A stretch of 8,870 nucleotides of DNA from Rhodospirillales bacterium (GCA_024644185.1 JAHELM010000067.1:1-8870), one strand, 5' to 3'. Shown: positions 1 through 6,701, counted from the stretch's first letter. Notes: generated from the sequence alone by a model not told the origin. Numbers and translations are program-made.

Positions 1-1640
1 CCGGTCAATTGCAGTGCCATCAGGAAATCGGATGCCGTGCGCACGCCGCGCGCCAGGTTGTTCGGCATGTCGATCACGGTGGGCCTGCCGGCGCCGGCGG
101 CCATCGCCACATGGTCGAAGCCCATGGCCAGCGCGTCCTCCAGCGTCACCGTGCCGCCGAAGCGCACGCCGCCGAACAGGGCGAATTGTGCGCGCCGTTC
201 CAGCAGCAGGCGGATCAGTTTCAGGAAGTTCTTGTCCCAACGCACGGTGATGCCGTATTCGGCGACGCCGCCGAAGCCGGCCATCACCCGCTCGTCCAGG
301 TTCTCGTACAGCGCCTGCACGTCGCGCACCGGCTGGAACGGTACCCGGCCACCCGTCGCCGTGACTCCGGCCAGTTCCTCCGGCAACGGCTCGATCTTCA
401 GCCCGTCGATGCCGACGACCGTGTGCCCGTCATTCATCAGGTGATGCGCCAGGGTGAAGCCGGCCGGCCCCATCCCGACCACAAGAACGCGGCGGCCGCT
501 GTCGGGGCGGGGCAGGGGGCGGCGCAGGTTCAGCGGGTTCCAGCGGGTCAGCAGGGAAAAGATCTCGAAGCCCCAGGGCAGGCCCAGAACGTCCTTCAGC
601 GTGCGCGTCTCGACCTGTGGAATATCAACCGGGTTCTGCTTCTGGTAGATGCACGATTTCATGCAGTCGTTGCAGATGCGGTGGCCGGTCGCCGGCAGCA
701 TCGGGTTGTCGACGACGATCATCGCCAGCGCGCCGATCGGTCGCGATTCGGCCTTCAGCTTCTGGAACTCGGAAATCTTTTCTTCCAGCGGGCAGCCGGC
801 GAGCGTCACGTCGAAGGGGTTCTTGCGGAACGGGGCCGGGGCGGTCTCGCCGGGTTTCTGTTTTTCGCGCAGGCCGCGGGCACAGGAATCGCGGCCCTGC
901 TTGTGGCACCAGATACAGTAGTTCGCCTCGCTCAGGGCGTGGGTCAGATCGGCCCCGCGATCGGTCAGGGCGAAGCCTTCGCGCCGGCGCTGCCTGTCTT
1001 CCGGCAGAGTGTGGCAGGTGAATCCGGCGCTGTCGTCGCTCGCCATGCCGTGAACCAGGTGTTCCATATCCAGCTTGTACGGCTCCTTGAACAGCGCTCC
1101 GCCGCCATGCCGCGCCCGGCCCTGTTCCGTCAGCACTGCCCAGGCCGCATAGGCTTCCGCCGCCGCCAGAGCCTCGCCATGCGCCGCCTCATCGGCTTCC
1201 CAGCCGGCGACGGCGCGGGCGAAGGCCAGCTCGTCCACCGCGCCGCCCAACAGCGCCGCCATGCGCGCGGTCACCGCCGCGCCATCCAGCGCCGCGGCAT
1301 TCTCTGGCTTGGTTTTCTTGAGCGCCCGGCGCTGCACGAAATTGCGCTTCACCTCGTAAAGCGGCGCCAGTTCGTCATGCCGGCCCGACAGCGCCGCCAG
1401 ATCCGCCTCGATGCCGAACAACCCGGCGAGGAATCGCTCCAGATGCGGGGCGACTTCCAGCAGCAGTTCCGATTCGTCGAGTGGCGTGAGAGCGTCGGGA
1501 GCGGCGCGCCCAGCCGCAAGCCGGGCCCGCAATTCCCCGTCCGCGCTGCCCAGGGTATCGAGAAACGCCGTGTCGAGACGGGCCAATCCGGCCGCGTCGT
1601 ACAGGTCGGCGAAAGACAGTCCGTGGCGCAGGGTCAGCAT
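1..1640 (-). CDS. Large FAD-dependent pyridine-nucleotide oxidoreductase, GltD-like, N-terminal part (runs off left edge)
   Basis: The frame is open from ATG at 1640 to the window edge: 546 complete codons plus 2 nt, with no stop. AAAGG nine bases before the ATG can serve as ribosome-binding site. Residues 1-205 have no motif I recognise. Two cysteine groups follow: C242-x2-C245-x7-C253 with a later C283-Pro, and C323-x2-C326-x3-C330. They recall the Fe-S-binding N-terminus of glutamate synthase small subunit and dihydropyrimidine dehydrogenase. A Rossmann dinucleotide site, VLVVGMGPAGF (about 385-395), starts the FAD domain, and later segments (GFDHVAMAAGAG) look like the usual flavoprotein core. 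No signal peptide is seen, so it is probably cytoplasmic, passing electrons between NAD(P)H and a partner through flavin and Fe-S. The substrate is unknown. It lies 137 bp downstream of gph on the same strand. The family call is firm and the specific function is not. Confidence 0.85.
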   Translation of the reverse strand, partial: MLTLRHGLSFADLYDAAGLARLDTAFLDTLGSADGELRARLAAGRAAPDALTPLDESELLLEVAPHLERFLAGLFGIEADLAALSGRHDELAPLYEVKRNFVQRRALKKTKPENAAALDGAAVTARMAALLGGAVDELAFARAVAGWEADEAAHGEALAAAEAYAAWAVLTEQGRARHGGGALFKEPYKLDMEHLVHGMASDDSAGFTCHTLPEDRQRRREGFALTDRGADLTHALSEANYCIWCHKQGRDSCARGLREKQKPGETAPAPFRKNPFDVTLAGCPLEEKISEFQKLKAESRPIGALAMIVVDNPMLPATGHRICNDCMKSCIYQKQNPVDIPQVETRTLKDVLGLPWGFEIFSLLTRWNPLNLRRPLPRPDSGRRVLVVGMGPAGFTLAHHLMNDGHTVVGIDGLKIEPLPEELAGVTATGGRVPFQPVRDVQALYENLDERVMAGFGGVAEYGITVRWDKNFLKLIRLLLERRAQFALFGGVRFGGTVTLEDALAMGFDHVAMAAGAGRPTVIDMPNNLARGVRTASDFLMALQLT

Positions 1641-1739
1641 GGAATTCAGCCTTTCGGTTCGCGGTCCGCCATCCGTCGTGACGGCGCAAGGCCGCGATTG
1701 CTCAGCTCTGCTCGCGCCCGACCAAATTCACGGTACGTC

Positions 1740-1755
1740 TTCCCGGGCGCGGGAA
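1740..1755. repeat. Short GC inverted repeat in the gph/oxidoreductase gap
   Basis: TTCCCG and CGGGAA form perfect 6-bp arms around a 4-base loop. On the minus strand, the direction of both flanking genes, the T-run comes before the stem rather than after it. It therefore does not read as an intrinsic terminator for gph. The rest of the 137-bp gap (1641-1777) holds the oxidoreductase ribosome-binding site and nothing else I can name. Confidence 0.3.
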
Positions 1756-1757
1756 AA

Positions 1758-1771
1758 ATGACAAAGGTCAA
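1758..1771 (-). promoter_or_regulatory. TTGAC-N4-GTCA(T) dyad, possible regulator site
   Basis: Read on the minus strand, this is TTGAC, CTTT, GTCAT: a palindrome matching at 4 of 5 positions per arm with FNR/CRP-type spacing. It lies just beyond the gph stop and about 118 bp upstream of the oxidoreductase start. The canonical FNR site is TTGAT-N4-ATCAA, so the inner C/G pair is a departure. TTGACC could instead be a -35 element, but no good -10 hexamer sits 16-18 bp downstream. The assignment is tentative. Confidence 0.22.
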
Positions 1772-1777
1772 AAAGAA

Positions 1778-2476
1778 TCAAGATGCCGGCCGCCCGGCGG
1801 GACGTTCCATTCGCGCAAGTCCTTCCAGGGCGTCGGGAATCGCCGCGAAGGTATCGACCACCAGGTCGGCGCCCAGATCCGTGGCGGCCAGATCGCTATA
1901 TCCGTAACTCACGGCGATTGCGCGGACCCCGGCATTGCGTGCCACGGCCACGTCATTGCGGCTGTCGCCGATCATCACCGCGGCGTCGGGTTCCGCGCGC
2001 AGCAGCCGCAGCGTGCCCAGCAGATGCCCGGCGTCGGGCTTGCGAACGGGCAGGGTGTCGCCGCCGACGATCGCCGCGAAAAAACCGGCCAGACCGAGGG
2101 CCTCGAGAATTGTCACCGCCGCCGCTTGCGGCTTGTTGGTGCAGACCGCCAACCGGTGTTCGGCCTCGGCAAGCGCCGCAAGTGTCCGGGCAACGCCGGG
2201 ATAGGGCACCGTCCGCTGCGTCATCGCCGCGCCGTACAGCGCATGGTATTGCCGAACCCGCCCCTCCATGTCGTCGGGCAGCGCGCCGGTCGCCTCGTAG
2301 GCACGGCGCACCAGTGTGGGCACGCCGTCGCCGATCATGCCGACGACCTCGCGGAGTTCCAGGTTTCGCCGACCCTCGGAGACAAGCAACTGGTTTACCG
2401 CGGCATGCAGGTCGGGTGCGCTGTCGATCAGCGTTCTGTCGAGATCGAATACCAGGGAAAGAGGGCGCGATCGCAT
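1778..2476 (-). CDS. gph: Phosphoglycolate phosphatase (HAD superfamily)
   Basis: The 232-residue protein is the usual length for Gph, which hydrolyses 2-phosphoglycolate to glycolate in the cytoplasm, for example after DNA 3'-end repair or oxygenase side reactions. All four HAD motifs are present. They are motif I DLDRT (11-15; Asp11 nucleophile, Asp13 acid/base), motif II Thr113 in VCTNK, motif III Lys146 in RKPD, and motif IV GDSRND (170-175). An alpha-helical cap lies between motifs I and II. Motif I has Arg14 where DxDGT is usual. ATG at 2476 places motif I at the normal distance from the N-terminus; the upstream continuation of the frame has no family similarity. No clear Shine-Dalgarno precedes it. 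The gene diverges from glmU, and the oxidoreductase follows it on the same strand. A related HAD phosphatase with another small phosphoester substrate cannot be excluded. Confidence 0.9.
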   Translation of the reverse strand: MRSRPLSLVFDLDRTLIDSAPDLHAAVNQLLVSEGRRNLELREVVGMIGDGVPTLVRRAYEATGALPDDMEGRVRQYHALYGAAMTQRTVPYPGVARTLAALAEAEHRLAVCTNKPQAAAVTILEALGLAGFFAAIVGGDTLPVRKPDAGHLLGTLRLLRAEPDAAVMIGDSRNDVAVARNAGVRAIAVSYGYSDLAATDLGADLVVDTFAAIPDALEGLARMERPAGRPAS

Positions 2477-2488
2477 GGTTCGGTTTGT

Positions 2489-2522
2489 GCAAGAAATCGC
2501 AACAAAGCGCAACTGTCCGCAA
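2489..2522. repeat. Four GCAA motifs at exact 10-bp period (candidate operator array)
   Basis: GCAA occurs at 2489, 2499, 2509 and 2519, so one motif falls on the same helical face per turn. Three copies are CGCAA (TTGCG on the minus strand); the copy at 2489 is TGCAA. The bases between them are unrelated, so this is not a simple tandem duplication. The array begins 13 bp upstream of the gph ATG and ends about 87 bp before the glmU ATG. It covers the likely gph promoter. Helically phased short direct repeats are the layout used by regulators such as MraZ, but the motif here is not the MraZ GTGGG box. No regulator can be named. Confidence 0.5.
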
Positions 2523-2542
2523 CACAAAGTGACTTGGCGCGG

Positions 2543-2571
2543 GGCGGCGGCCTGTGGCACTGTCCGCCGCC
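2543..2571. repeat. GC-rich inverted repeat in the glmU leader region
   Basis: GGCGGCGG (2543-2550) and CCGCCGCC (2564-2571) are perfect 8-bp arms around a 13-base loop, ending 37 bases before the glmU ATG. A transcript starting upstream would fold into a strong stem near the 5' end. No U-tract follows, so it is not a standard intrinsic terminator. GGC repeats are common in this genome, so chance is possible. Confidence 0.4.
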
Positions 2572-2608
2572 ATGCGAAACAGCTTACCGACTTGCCCCGT
2601 GCGGCGCC

Positions 2609-3976
2609 ATGACCGGTAGCGATCTGGCGGTCATCCTGCTTGCCGCCGGCAAGGGGACGCGCATGAAATCGGACATGCCGAAGGTGCTGCACCTTCTGGC
2701 TGGACGGACACTGGTCGGCCACGCGCTGGCCGCGGCCGAGGCGCTGTCCCCGGCCGAATGCGTGGTGGTGATCGGCCCCGGCATGGACGATGTGGCGGCC
2801 GCCGTGGCGCCGCGCGGCACCGCGATACAGCAACGCCAGCAAGGCACCGGCGATGCCGTTCTCGCGGCGCGTGACGCGCTGGGCGGGTTCGGCGCCGGCG
2901 GCGACTCGGCGACGATACTGGTTCTCTATGGCGATACCCCGCTGATCCAGGCGGCGACACTGTCTCGCATGCTGGCGGCGCGGCAGGCGGGGGCGTCCGT
3001 CGTCGTGCTGGGCTTCCGGCCCGACGATCCGTCGGAATACGGCCGCCTGCTGGTCGACGGCGCGGGTGCCCTGCGGGCGATCGTCGAATATCGCGACGCG
3101 ACACCGGAACAGCGGGCGATCGGATTGTGCAATTCCGGCGTCATGGCGGTGGCCGCGTCGAAGCTGTGGGGCCTGCTGGACCGCGTCGGCAGCGATAATG
3201 CAAAAGGCGAATATTACCTGACGGACATCGTCGGGCTGGCCTGCGCCGACGGGCTGGCCTGCGCCGCGGTCGAGGCGCCGGCGGACGAGGTTCTCGGCGT
3301 CAACAGCCGCGCCGATCTGGCGGCGGCCGAGGCGGTATGGCAGGCGGCCCGCCGCCGTCGCGCCATGGACGAGGGTGCGACGCTGACCGATCCGGCGAGC
3401 GTGTGGTTCAGCCACGATACCGTGCTCGGCCGCGACGTGACGATCGAGCCATCGGTGTTCTTCGGCCCCGGGGTCAGCATCGCCGATGGCGCCGGGATTC
3501 GCGCCTTCTGTCATCTGGAAGGGGTTTCCGTCGGTCCCGGCGTCGCCGTCGGCCCGTTCGCGCGGCTCAGGCCCGGCGCGCGGCTGGAGGCCGGGTCGCG
3601 CGTCGGCAACTTCGTCGAGGTGAAGAACGCCGTACTCGGCGCTGGCGCCAAGGTCAATCACCTGACCTATCTGGGCGATGCCACGGTGGGGGCGGAGGCG
3701 AATATCGGCGCCGGCACCATCACCTGCAATTACGACGGCTATCTGAAGCACCGGACCGAGATCGGCGCCGGTGCCTTCATCGGTTCGAATACGGCGCTGG
3801 TCGCCCCGGTCACCATTGGCAAGGGCGCCGTGATCGGTGCTGGCAGCACGATTACCGGCGACGTGCCGGCGGATGCGATCGCGGTGGCGCGCGGAACCCA
3901 GACGATGCGCGAGGGCGCGGCGAAGACCTATCGTGAGCGCAAGCGCAAAGAGAAGGCGGAGCGGGGCAGGAAATAA
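2609..3976 (+). CDS. glmU: Bifunctional GlmU: N-acetylglucosamine-1-phosphate uridylyltransferase / glucosamine-1-phosphate acetyltransferase
   Basis: The 455-residue protein is essentially the length of E. coli GlmU (456). It acetylates glucosamine-1-phosphate from acetyl-CoA, then couples the product to UTP to give UDP-GlcNAc in the cytoplasm. The uridylyltransferase domain (about 1-232) has the nucleotide loop LAAGKGTRM (11-19) with Lys25, QQGTGDAV, metal-site Asp109 in YGDTP, EYGR, and Asn232 in GVNSR. From about residue 250, hexapeptide repeats form a left-handed beta-helix. The acetyltransferase His is His351 in KVNHLTYLGDA, followed by the conserved NIGAGTITCNYDG segment. The tail (about 438-455) is very Lys/Arg-rich. 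ATG at 2609 puts the loop at the standard distance from the N-terminus; its Shine-Dalgarno is weak. The stop shares one base with the glmS start (TAATG), implying translational coupling. Confidence 0.97.
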   Translation: MTGSDLAVILLAAGKGTRMKSDMPKVLHLLAGRTLVGHALAAAEALSPAECVVVIGPGMDDVAAAVAPRGTAIQQRQQGTGDAVLAARDALGGFGAGGDSATILVLYGDTPLIQAATLSRMLAARQAGASVVVLGFRPDDPSEYGRLLVDGAGALRAIVEYRDATPEQRAIGLCNSGVMAVAASKLWGLLDRVGSDNAKGEYYLTDIVGLACADGLACAAVEAPADEVLGVNSRADLAAAEAVWQAARRRRAMDEGATLTDPASVWFSHDTVLGRDVTIEPSVFFGPGVSIADGAGIRAFCHLEGVSVGPGVAVGPFARLRPGARLEAGSRVGNFVEVKNAVLGAGAKVNHLTYLGDATVGAEANIGAGTITCNYDGYLKHRTEIGAGAFIGSNTALVAPVTIGKGAVIGAGSTITGDVPADAIAVARGTQTMREGAAKTYRERKRKEKAERGRK

Positions 3977-5805
3977 TGTGCGGCATCATCGGCATCGTCG
4001 GTCGCCAGGCGGCCGCGCCCCGGCTGCTGGAAGGGCTGAAGCGGCTGGAATATCGCGGCTACGATTCGGCCGGCATCGCCACGCTGACCGAGGGCCGGAT
4101 CGACCGTCGCCGGGCCGAGGGCAAGCTGGCCAATCTGGCGGCGCGGCTGGCCGCCAAGCCGCTCGACGGCATGGTCGGCATCGGCCATACGCGCTGGGCG
4201 ACGCATGGCGTGCCGAACGAGGCCAATGCGCATCCGCACGCCACCAGGCGCCTGGCCCTCGTCCATAACGGCATCATCGAGAACTTCCACGGATTGCGCG
4301 ACGATCTGGCGAAGCGCGGCGTGACCTTCGAATCCGAGACCGATACCGAGGTCGTGGCGCATCTGCTGACCGCCTATCTGGATGACGGCATGTCGCCGCA
4401 AGAGGCGGTCGCCGCCGCCCTGCCGCGGCTGGAAGGCGCCTTCGCGCTGGCCATCGTCTTCGCCGGCGAGGAAGACCTGCTGATCGGCGCCCGGCGCGGC
4501 AGCCCTCTGGCCATCGGCTATGGCGACGGCGAGATGTATCTCGGCTCCGACGCGCTGGCGCTGGCGCCGTTGACCCAGCGCATCTGCTATCTGGATGAGG
4601 GCGATTGGGCGGTGATCCACCGCGACGGCGCCACCGTCTACGATGCCGCCAACGTGAAGGTCCAGCGCCCGGTGGTGCAGACCGCGGTGTCCGGCGCGAT
4701 GATCGGCAAGGGCAATTATCGCCACTTCATGCTGAAGGAAATCTACGAGCAGCCGGCGGTGATCGGCGATACGCTGCATGCCGTGCTCAACCCGGCCAGC
4801 CGCACGATCACCCTGCCGCCGCTGCCCGTCGATCTGGCCGCCGTGCCGAAGATCACGATCATTGCCTGCGGCACCGCGTTCTATGCCGGGATGGTGGCGA
4901 AATACTGGCTGGAACAGGTTGCCCGCATGCCGGTCGAAATCGATGTCGCCTCGGAATTCCGTTACCGCGAGGCGCCGATGCCGGCGGGCGGCATCGCCAT
5001 GTTCATCAGCCAGTCGGGCGAGACGGCGGATACGCTGGCCGCGCTGCGCTATGCGAAATCCCAGGGGCAGACGATCATTTCCGTGGTCAATGTGCCGGAA
5101 TCCTCGATCGCCCGGGAATCGGACGCCGTGTTGCCGACGCTGGCCGGGCCGGAGATCGGCGTCGCCTCGACCAAGGCCTTTACCACGCAGCTCACGATGC
5201 TGGCCTGTTTCACCGTCGCCGTGGCGCGGGCGCGCGGTGCCATCTCGTCCGAGCGCGAGGCGGCGCTGTGCGTGGCGCTGGCCGAGGTGCCGGGCCGCGC
5301 CGCCGAGGTTCTGGCGCATGACGAACTCATCGAGAAGCTGGCGCACAGGGTCGTGGAGGCGCGCGACGTGCTCTATCTCGGCCGCGGGTCGTCCTATCCG
5401 CTGGCTCTCGAGGGCGCGCTGAAACTGAAAGAAATTTCCTATATCCATGCCGAGGGCTATGCCGCCGGCGAGATGAAGCACGGGCCGATCGCGCTGATCG
5501 ACGAATCCGTGCCGGTCATCGTCATCGCCCCGCGCGACCCGCTGTTCGACAAGACCGCGTCGAATCTGCAGGAAGTCGTGGCGCGCGGTGGAAGGGTGAT
5601 CCTGCTGTCCGACGCCGCGGGCGTGGCCCGGATCGGCCGGCAGGTCAAGCCGGAGGCCAGCATCGCGTTGCCCGCGGTCGATCCCTTCGTGGCCCCGATC
5701 CTCTACGCCATCCCGGTGCAGCTTCTGGCCTACCACACGGCGGTGCTGAAGGGCACCGACGTCGACCAGCCGCGCAACCTGGCGAAATCCGTGACGGTGG
5801 AGTAG
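3976..5805 (+). CDS. glmS: Glutamine--fructose-6-phosphate aminotransferase (isomerizing)
   Basis: GlmS makes glucosamine-6-phosphate from fructose-6-phosphate and glutamine, the entry step of amino-sugar synthesis. The 609 residues match the E. coli enzyme. After Met1, Cys2 (MCGIIGIVG) is the Ntn nucleophile of the class II glutaminase domain (about 2-220), with the conserved LEYRGYDSAG segment and HNGIIEN. Two SIS domains follow. The first starts near 292 (IIACGTAFYAG, then FISQSGETADT) and the second near 463 (YLGRGSSYPLALEG). Isomerase residues equivalent to E. coli Lys485, Glu488, His504 and Lys603 are Lys483, Glu486, His502 and Lys604. The C-terminus LAKSVTVE is the family signature. 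The start overlaps the glmU stop by one base, so it is very likely one operon with glmU. No glmS ribozyme-like leader is possible in that arrangement. Confidence 0.97.
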   Translation: MCGIIGIVGRQAAAPRLLEGLKRLEYRGYDSAGIATLTEGRIDRRRAEGKLANLAARLAAKPLDGMVGIGHTRWATHGVPNEANAHPHATRRLALVHNGIIENFHGLRDDLAKRGVTFESETDTEVVAHLLTAYLDDGMSPQEAVAAALPRLEGAFALAIVFAGEEDLLIGARRGSPLAIGYGDGEMYLGSDALALAPLTQRICYLDEGDWAVIHRDGATVYDAANVKVQRPVVQTAVSGAMIGKGNYRHFMLKEIYEQPAVIGDTLHAVLNPASRTITLPPLPVDLAAVPKITIIACGTAFYAGMVAKYWLEQVARMPVEIDVASEFRYREAPMPAGGIAMFISQSGETADTLAALRYAKSQGQTIISVVNVPESSIARESDAVLPTLAGPEIGVASTKAFTTQLTMLACFTVAVARARGAISSEREAALCVALAEVPGRAAEVLAHDELIEKLAHRVVEARDVLYLGRGSSYPLALEGALKLKEISYIHAEGYAAGEMKHGPIALIDESVPVIVIAPRDPLFDKTASNLQEVVARGGRVILLSDAAGVARIGRQVKPEASIALPAVDPFVAPILYAIPVQLLAYHTAVLKGTDVDQPRNLAKSVTVE

Positions 5806-5813
5806 GGGCGGAG

Positions 5814-6176
5814 ATGGAAACCGAACTCGGCTCCAGCCCGCAGATTCCGGTCCTGCTGGGTATTGCCGCCGTTGCCGCCTTCTGGATGTTCATCTGGAAG
5901 ACCAAGACCGAACGGCGGGCGACCCGGCTGATCAACTGGGTGTGGGAGAATTACCCGCGGTCCTGGGCGGCGCTGCCCTGGCTCTACCGGAACGTCCTGC
6001 GCGAACGCGGCCTTGCCGAACTGGCCCGGCGCAAGTCCATCGGCGATCCGCATTTCCAGCAGGAATTCGCGGCGATCCAGCCATTTCGCAGGCACATCCT
6101 GATCGCGGGAATCATCGCCGGCACGGCGCTGGCGCTGATCCTTTTCGGGACGTCCTTCCTCGGCTGGCGGTTCTAG
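5814..6176 (+). CDS. Small two-helix membrane protein, function unknown
   Basis: This is 120 residues with two predicted membrane segments, about 11-28 (IPVLLGIAAVAAFWMFIW) and 95-117 (starting ILIAGIIAGTALALIL). They are joined by a roughly 65-residue, Arg-rich and Trp-rich linker. The basic loop suggests both termini face out and the linker faces the cytoplasm. I recognise no catalytic motif or named family. The start is eight bases after the glmS stop, and the Shine-Dalgarno AGGGG (5804-5808) overlaps that stop with 5-nt spacing. Translation is thus tied to glmS and the gene is probably the last of the glmU-glmS operon. High third-position GC and the tight spacing support a real gene. A role in the cell envelope would suit the context, but that is inference. 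Confidence 0.8.
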   Translation: METELGSSPQIPVLLGIAAVAAFWMFIWKTKTERRATRLINWVWENYPRSWAALPWLYRNVLRERGLAELARRKSIGDPHFQQEFAAIQPFRRHILIAGIIAGTALALILFGTSFLGWRF

Positions 6177-6298
6177 CCGGGGTGGACCCACAGGCCGATC
6201 CGGCCGAATTCCTCCGACCGGCAGACGATCTCGGCGCGGCAGGCCTCGATACCGCCGTCCACCAACCGGGCGTCGTTTCCAGCCGACCGGTCACAATA
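6173..6298 (-). pseudogene. Possible remnant of a small gene (C-terminal fragment)
   Basis: A minus-strand frame is open for 41 codons from a TGA at 6301-6299 to TAG at 6175-6173. It encodes a natural-looking protein tail, LVDGGIEACRAEIVCRSEEF then GRIGLWVHPG. Third positions are about 80% G/C or better, as in coding genes here. There is no ATG: only TTG at 6265 or GTG at 6262, giving 30 or 29 codons. The neighbouring frame upstream, from GTG 6294, reads VTGRLETTP, which could be the original N-terminus separated by a one-base shift. It is convergent with the small membrane gene, whose stop it overlaps, and lies 26 bp downstream of the GYD gene. I do not recognise a family. It could be a frameshifted small ORF or noncoding DNA. 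Confidence 0.35.
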
Positions 6299-6324
6299 TC
6301 ATTGTTCGGATTCGGAACTTGCCC

Positions 6325-6645
6325 TCAGCCCGGCGGCTTGTAGGCGGCCAGTGCCTTGCCGGCGGCGTCGGCGATCCTGGCCACGTCCACCGCCTCCAGG
6401 ATGTCAATCTTGCTAATGGCACCGCTGGCCACCAGCGCCAGCTTTACCGCCATGGCGCGCTCGGCGTCGGGTGCGTCGACCGTTGCGACCCAGTCGTATG
6501 CCCCGCGCGTGATATGGAAGGACAAGAGCTTCCCGCCGACCGACTCTGCTACTGCGCGGGCCGTCCCGGACCGGTCGCCTGGCTTTTTGACGATGCCGGC
6601 GATCGCCGGCTGGGAATAACAGCCGAGCATGACGAAATGAGCCAT
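6325..6645 (-). CDS. GYD-domain protein (PF08734 family)
   Basis: The 106-residue protein matches the small, single-domain GYD family. The opening MAHFVMLGCYSQ strand, a helix, then GGKLLSFHITRGAYDWVATV (about 37-57) carries the signature G-x-Y-D. The segment VDAPDAERAMAVKLALVASG and a short tail follow. GYD proteins are probably ferredoxin-like alpha/beta dimers. Their biochemical role is not established, so none is given here. The start is clear: ATG at 6645 is preceded by AGGGAGGT with about 6-nt spacing, the best Shine-Dalgarno in the window, suggesting strong translation. A 28-bp imperfect palindrome lies 24-51 bp upstream of the start, so transcription may be regulated on its own. It lies 96 bp downstream of the signal-peptidase-like gene on the same strand. 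Confidence 0.88.
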   Translation of the reverse strand: MAHFVMLGCYSQPAIAGIVKKPGDRSGTARAVAESVGGKLLSFHITRGAYDWVATVDAPDAERAMAVKLALVASGAISKIDILEAVDVARIADAAGKALAAYKPPG

Positions 6646-6668
6646 AGTGAACCTCCCTGCGTTTTACG

Positions 6669-6696
6669 GGTATCTCGAAAGTTTTCGAGAAATACC
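6669..6696. promoter_or_regulatory. Palindrome in the GYD leader, candidate operator
   Basis: CTCGAAA-GT-TTTCGAG (6674-6689) is a perfect 7-bp inverted repeat. Outside it, GGTAT and ATACC pair as a second 5-bp block with a 2-base asymmetry. It lies upstream of the GYD ATG, just downstream of a candidate -10, where a bound repressor would block transcription. No U-tract follows on either strand, so a terminator is less likely. The regulator is unknown. Confidence 0.45.
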
Positions 6697-6701
6697 ACTA
6701 A

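Noticed and set aside
903..917. CxxCH as a c-type heme site in the FAD oxidoreductase
   Set aside because: There is no signal peptide or membrane segment, and the cysteines belong to a larger cluster resembling Fe-S ligation.
9..1907. 632-codon plus-strand open frame
   Set aside because: It is antisense to the FAD oxidoreductase, which has recognisable motifs and runs in the opposite direction. The plus translation is Arg/His/Gln-rich with no domain, typical of shadow frames in GC-rich DNA.
2555..2570. TGGCAC resembling a sigma-54 -24 element before glmU
   Set aside because: The -12 GC at the required 10-base spacing from GG is absent (CG is found instead).
2477..3751. Long minus-strand extension upstream of the gph ATG
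   Set aside because: It lies antisense to glmU and has low-complexity composition. Gph family similarity begins exactly at 2476.
3928..5736. 602-codon minus-strand open frame
   Set aside because: It is the antisense shadow of glmS, rich in Arg, His, Gly and Asp, with no motif.
6193..6205. GGCCG-ATC-CGGCC hairpin after the small membrane gene as a terminator
   Set aside because: The stem is only five base pairs with no following T-run, and it falls inside the coding-like minus-strand remnant.
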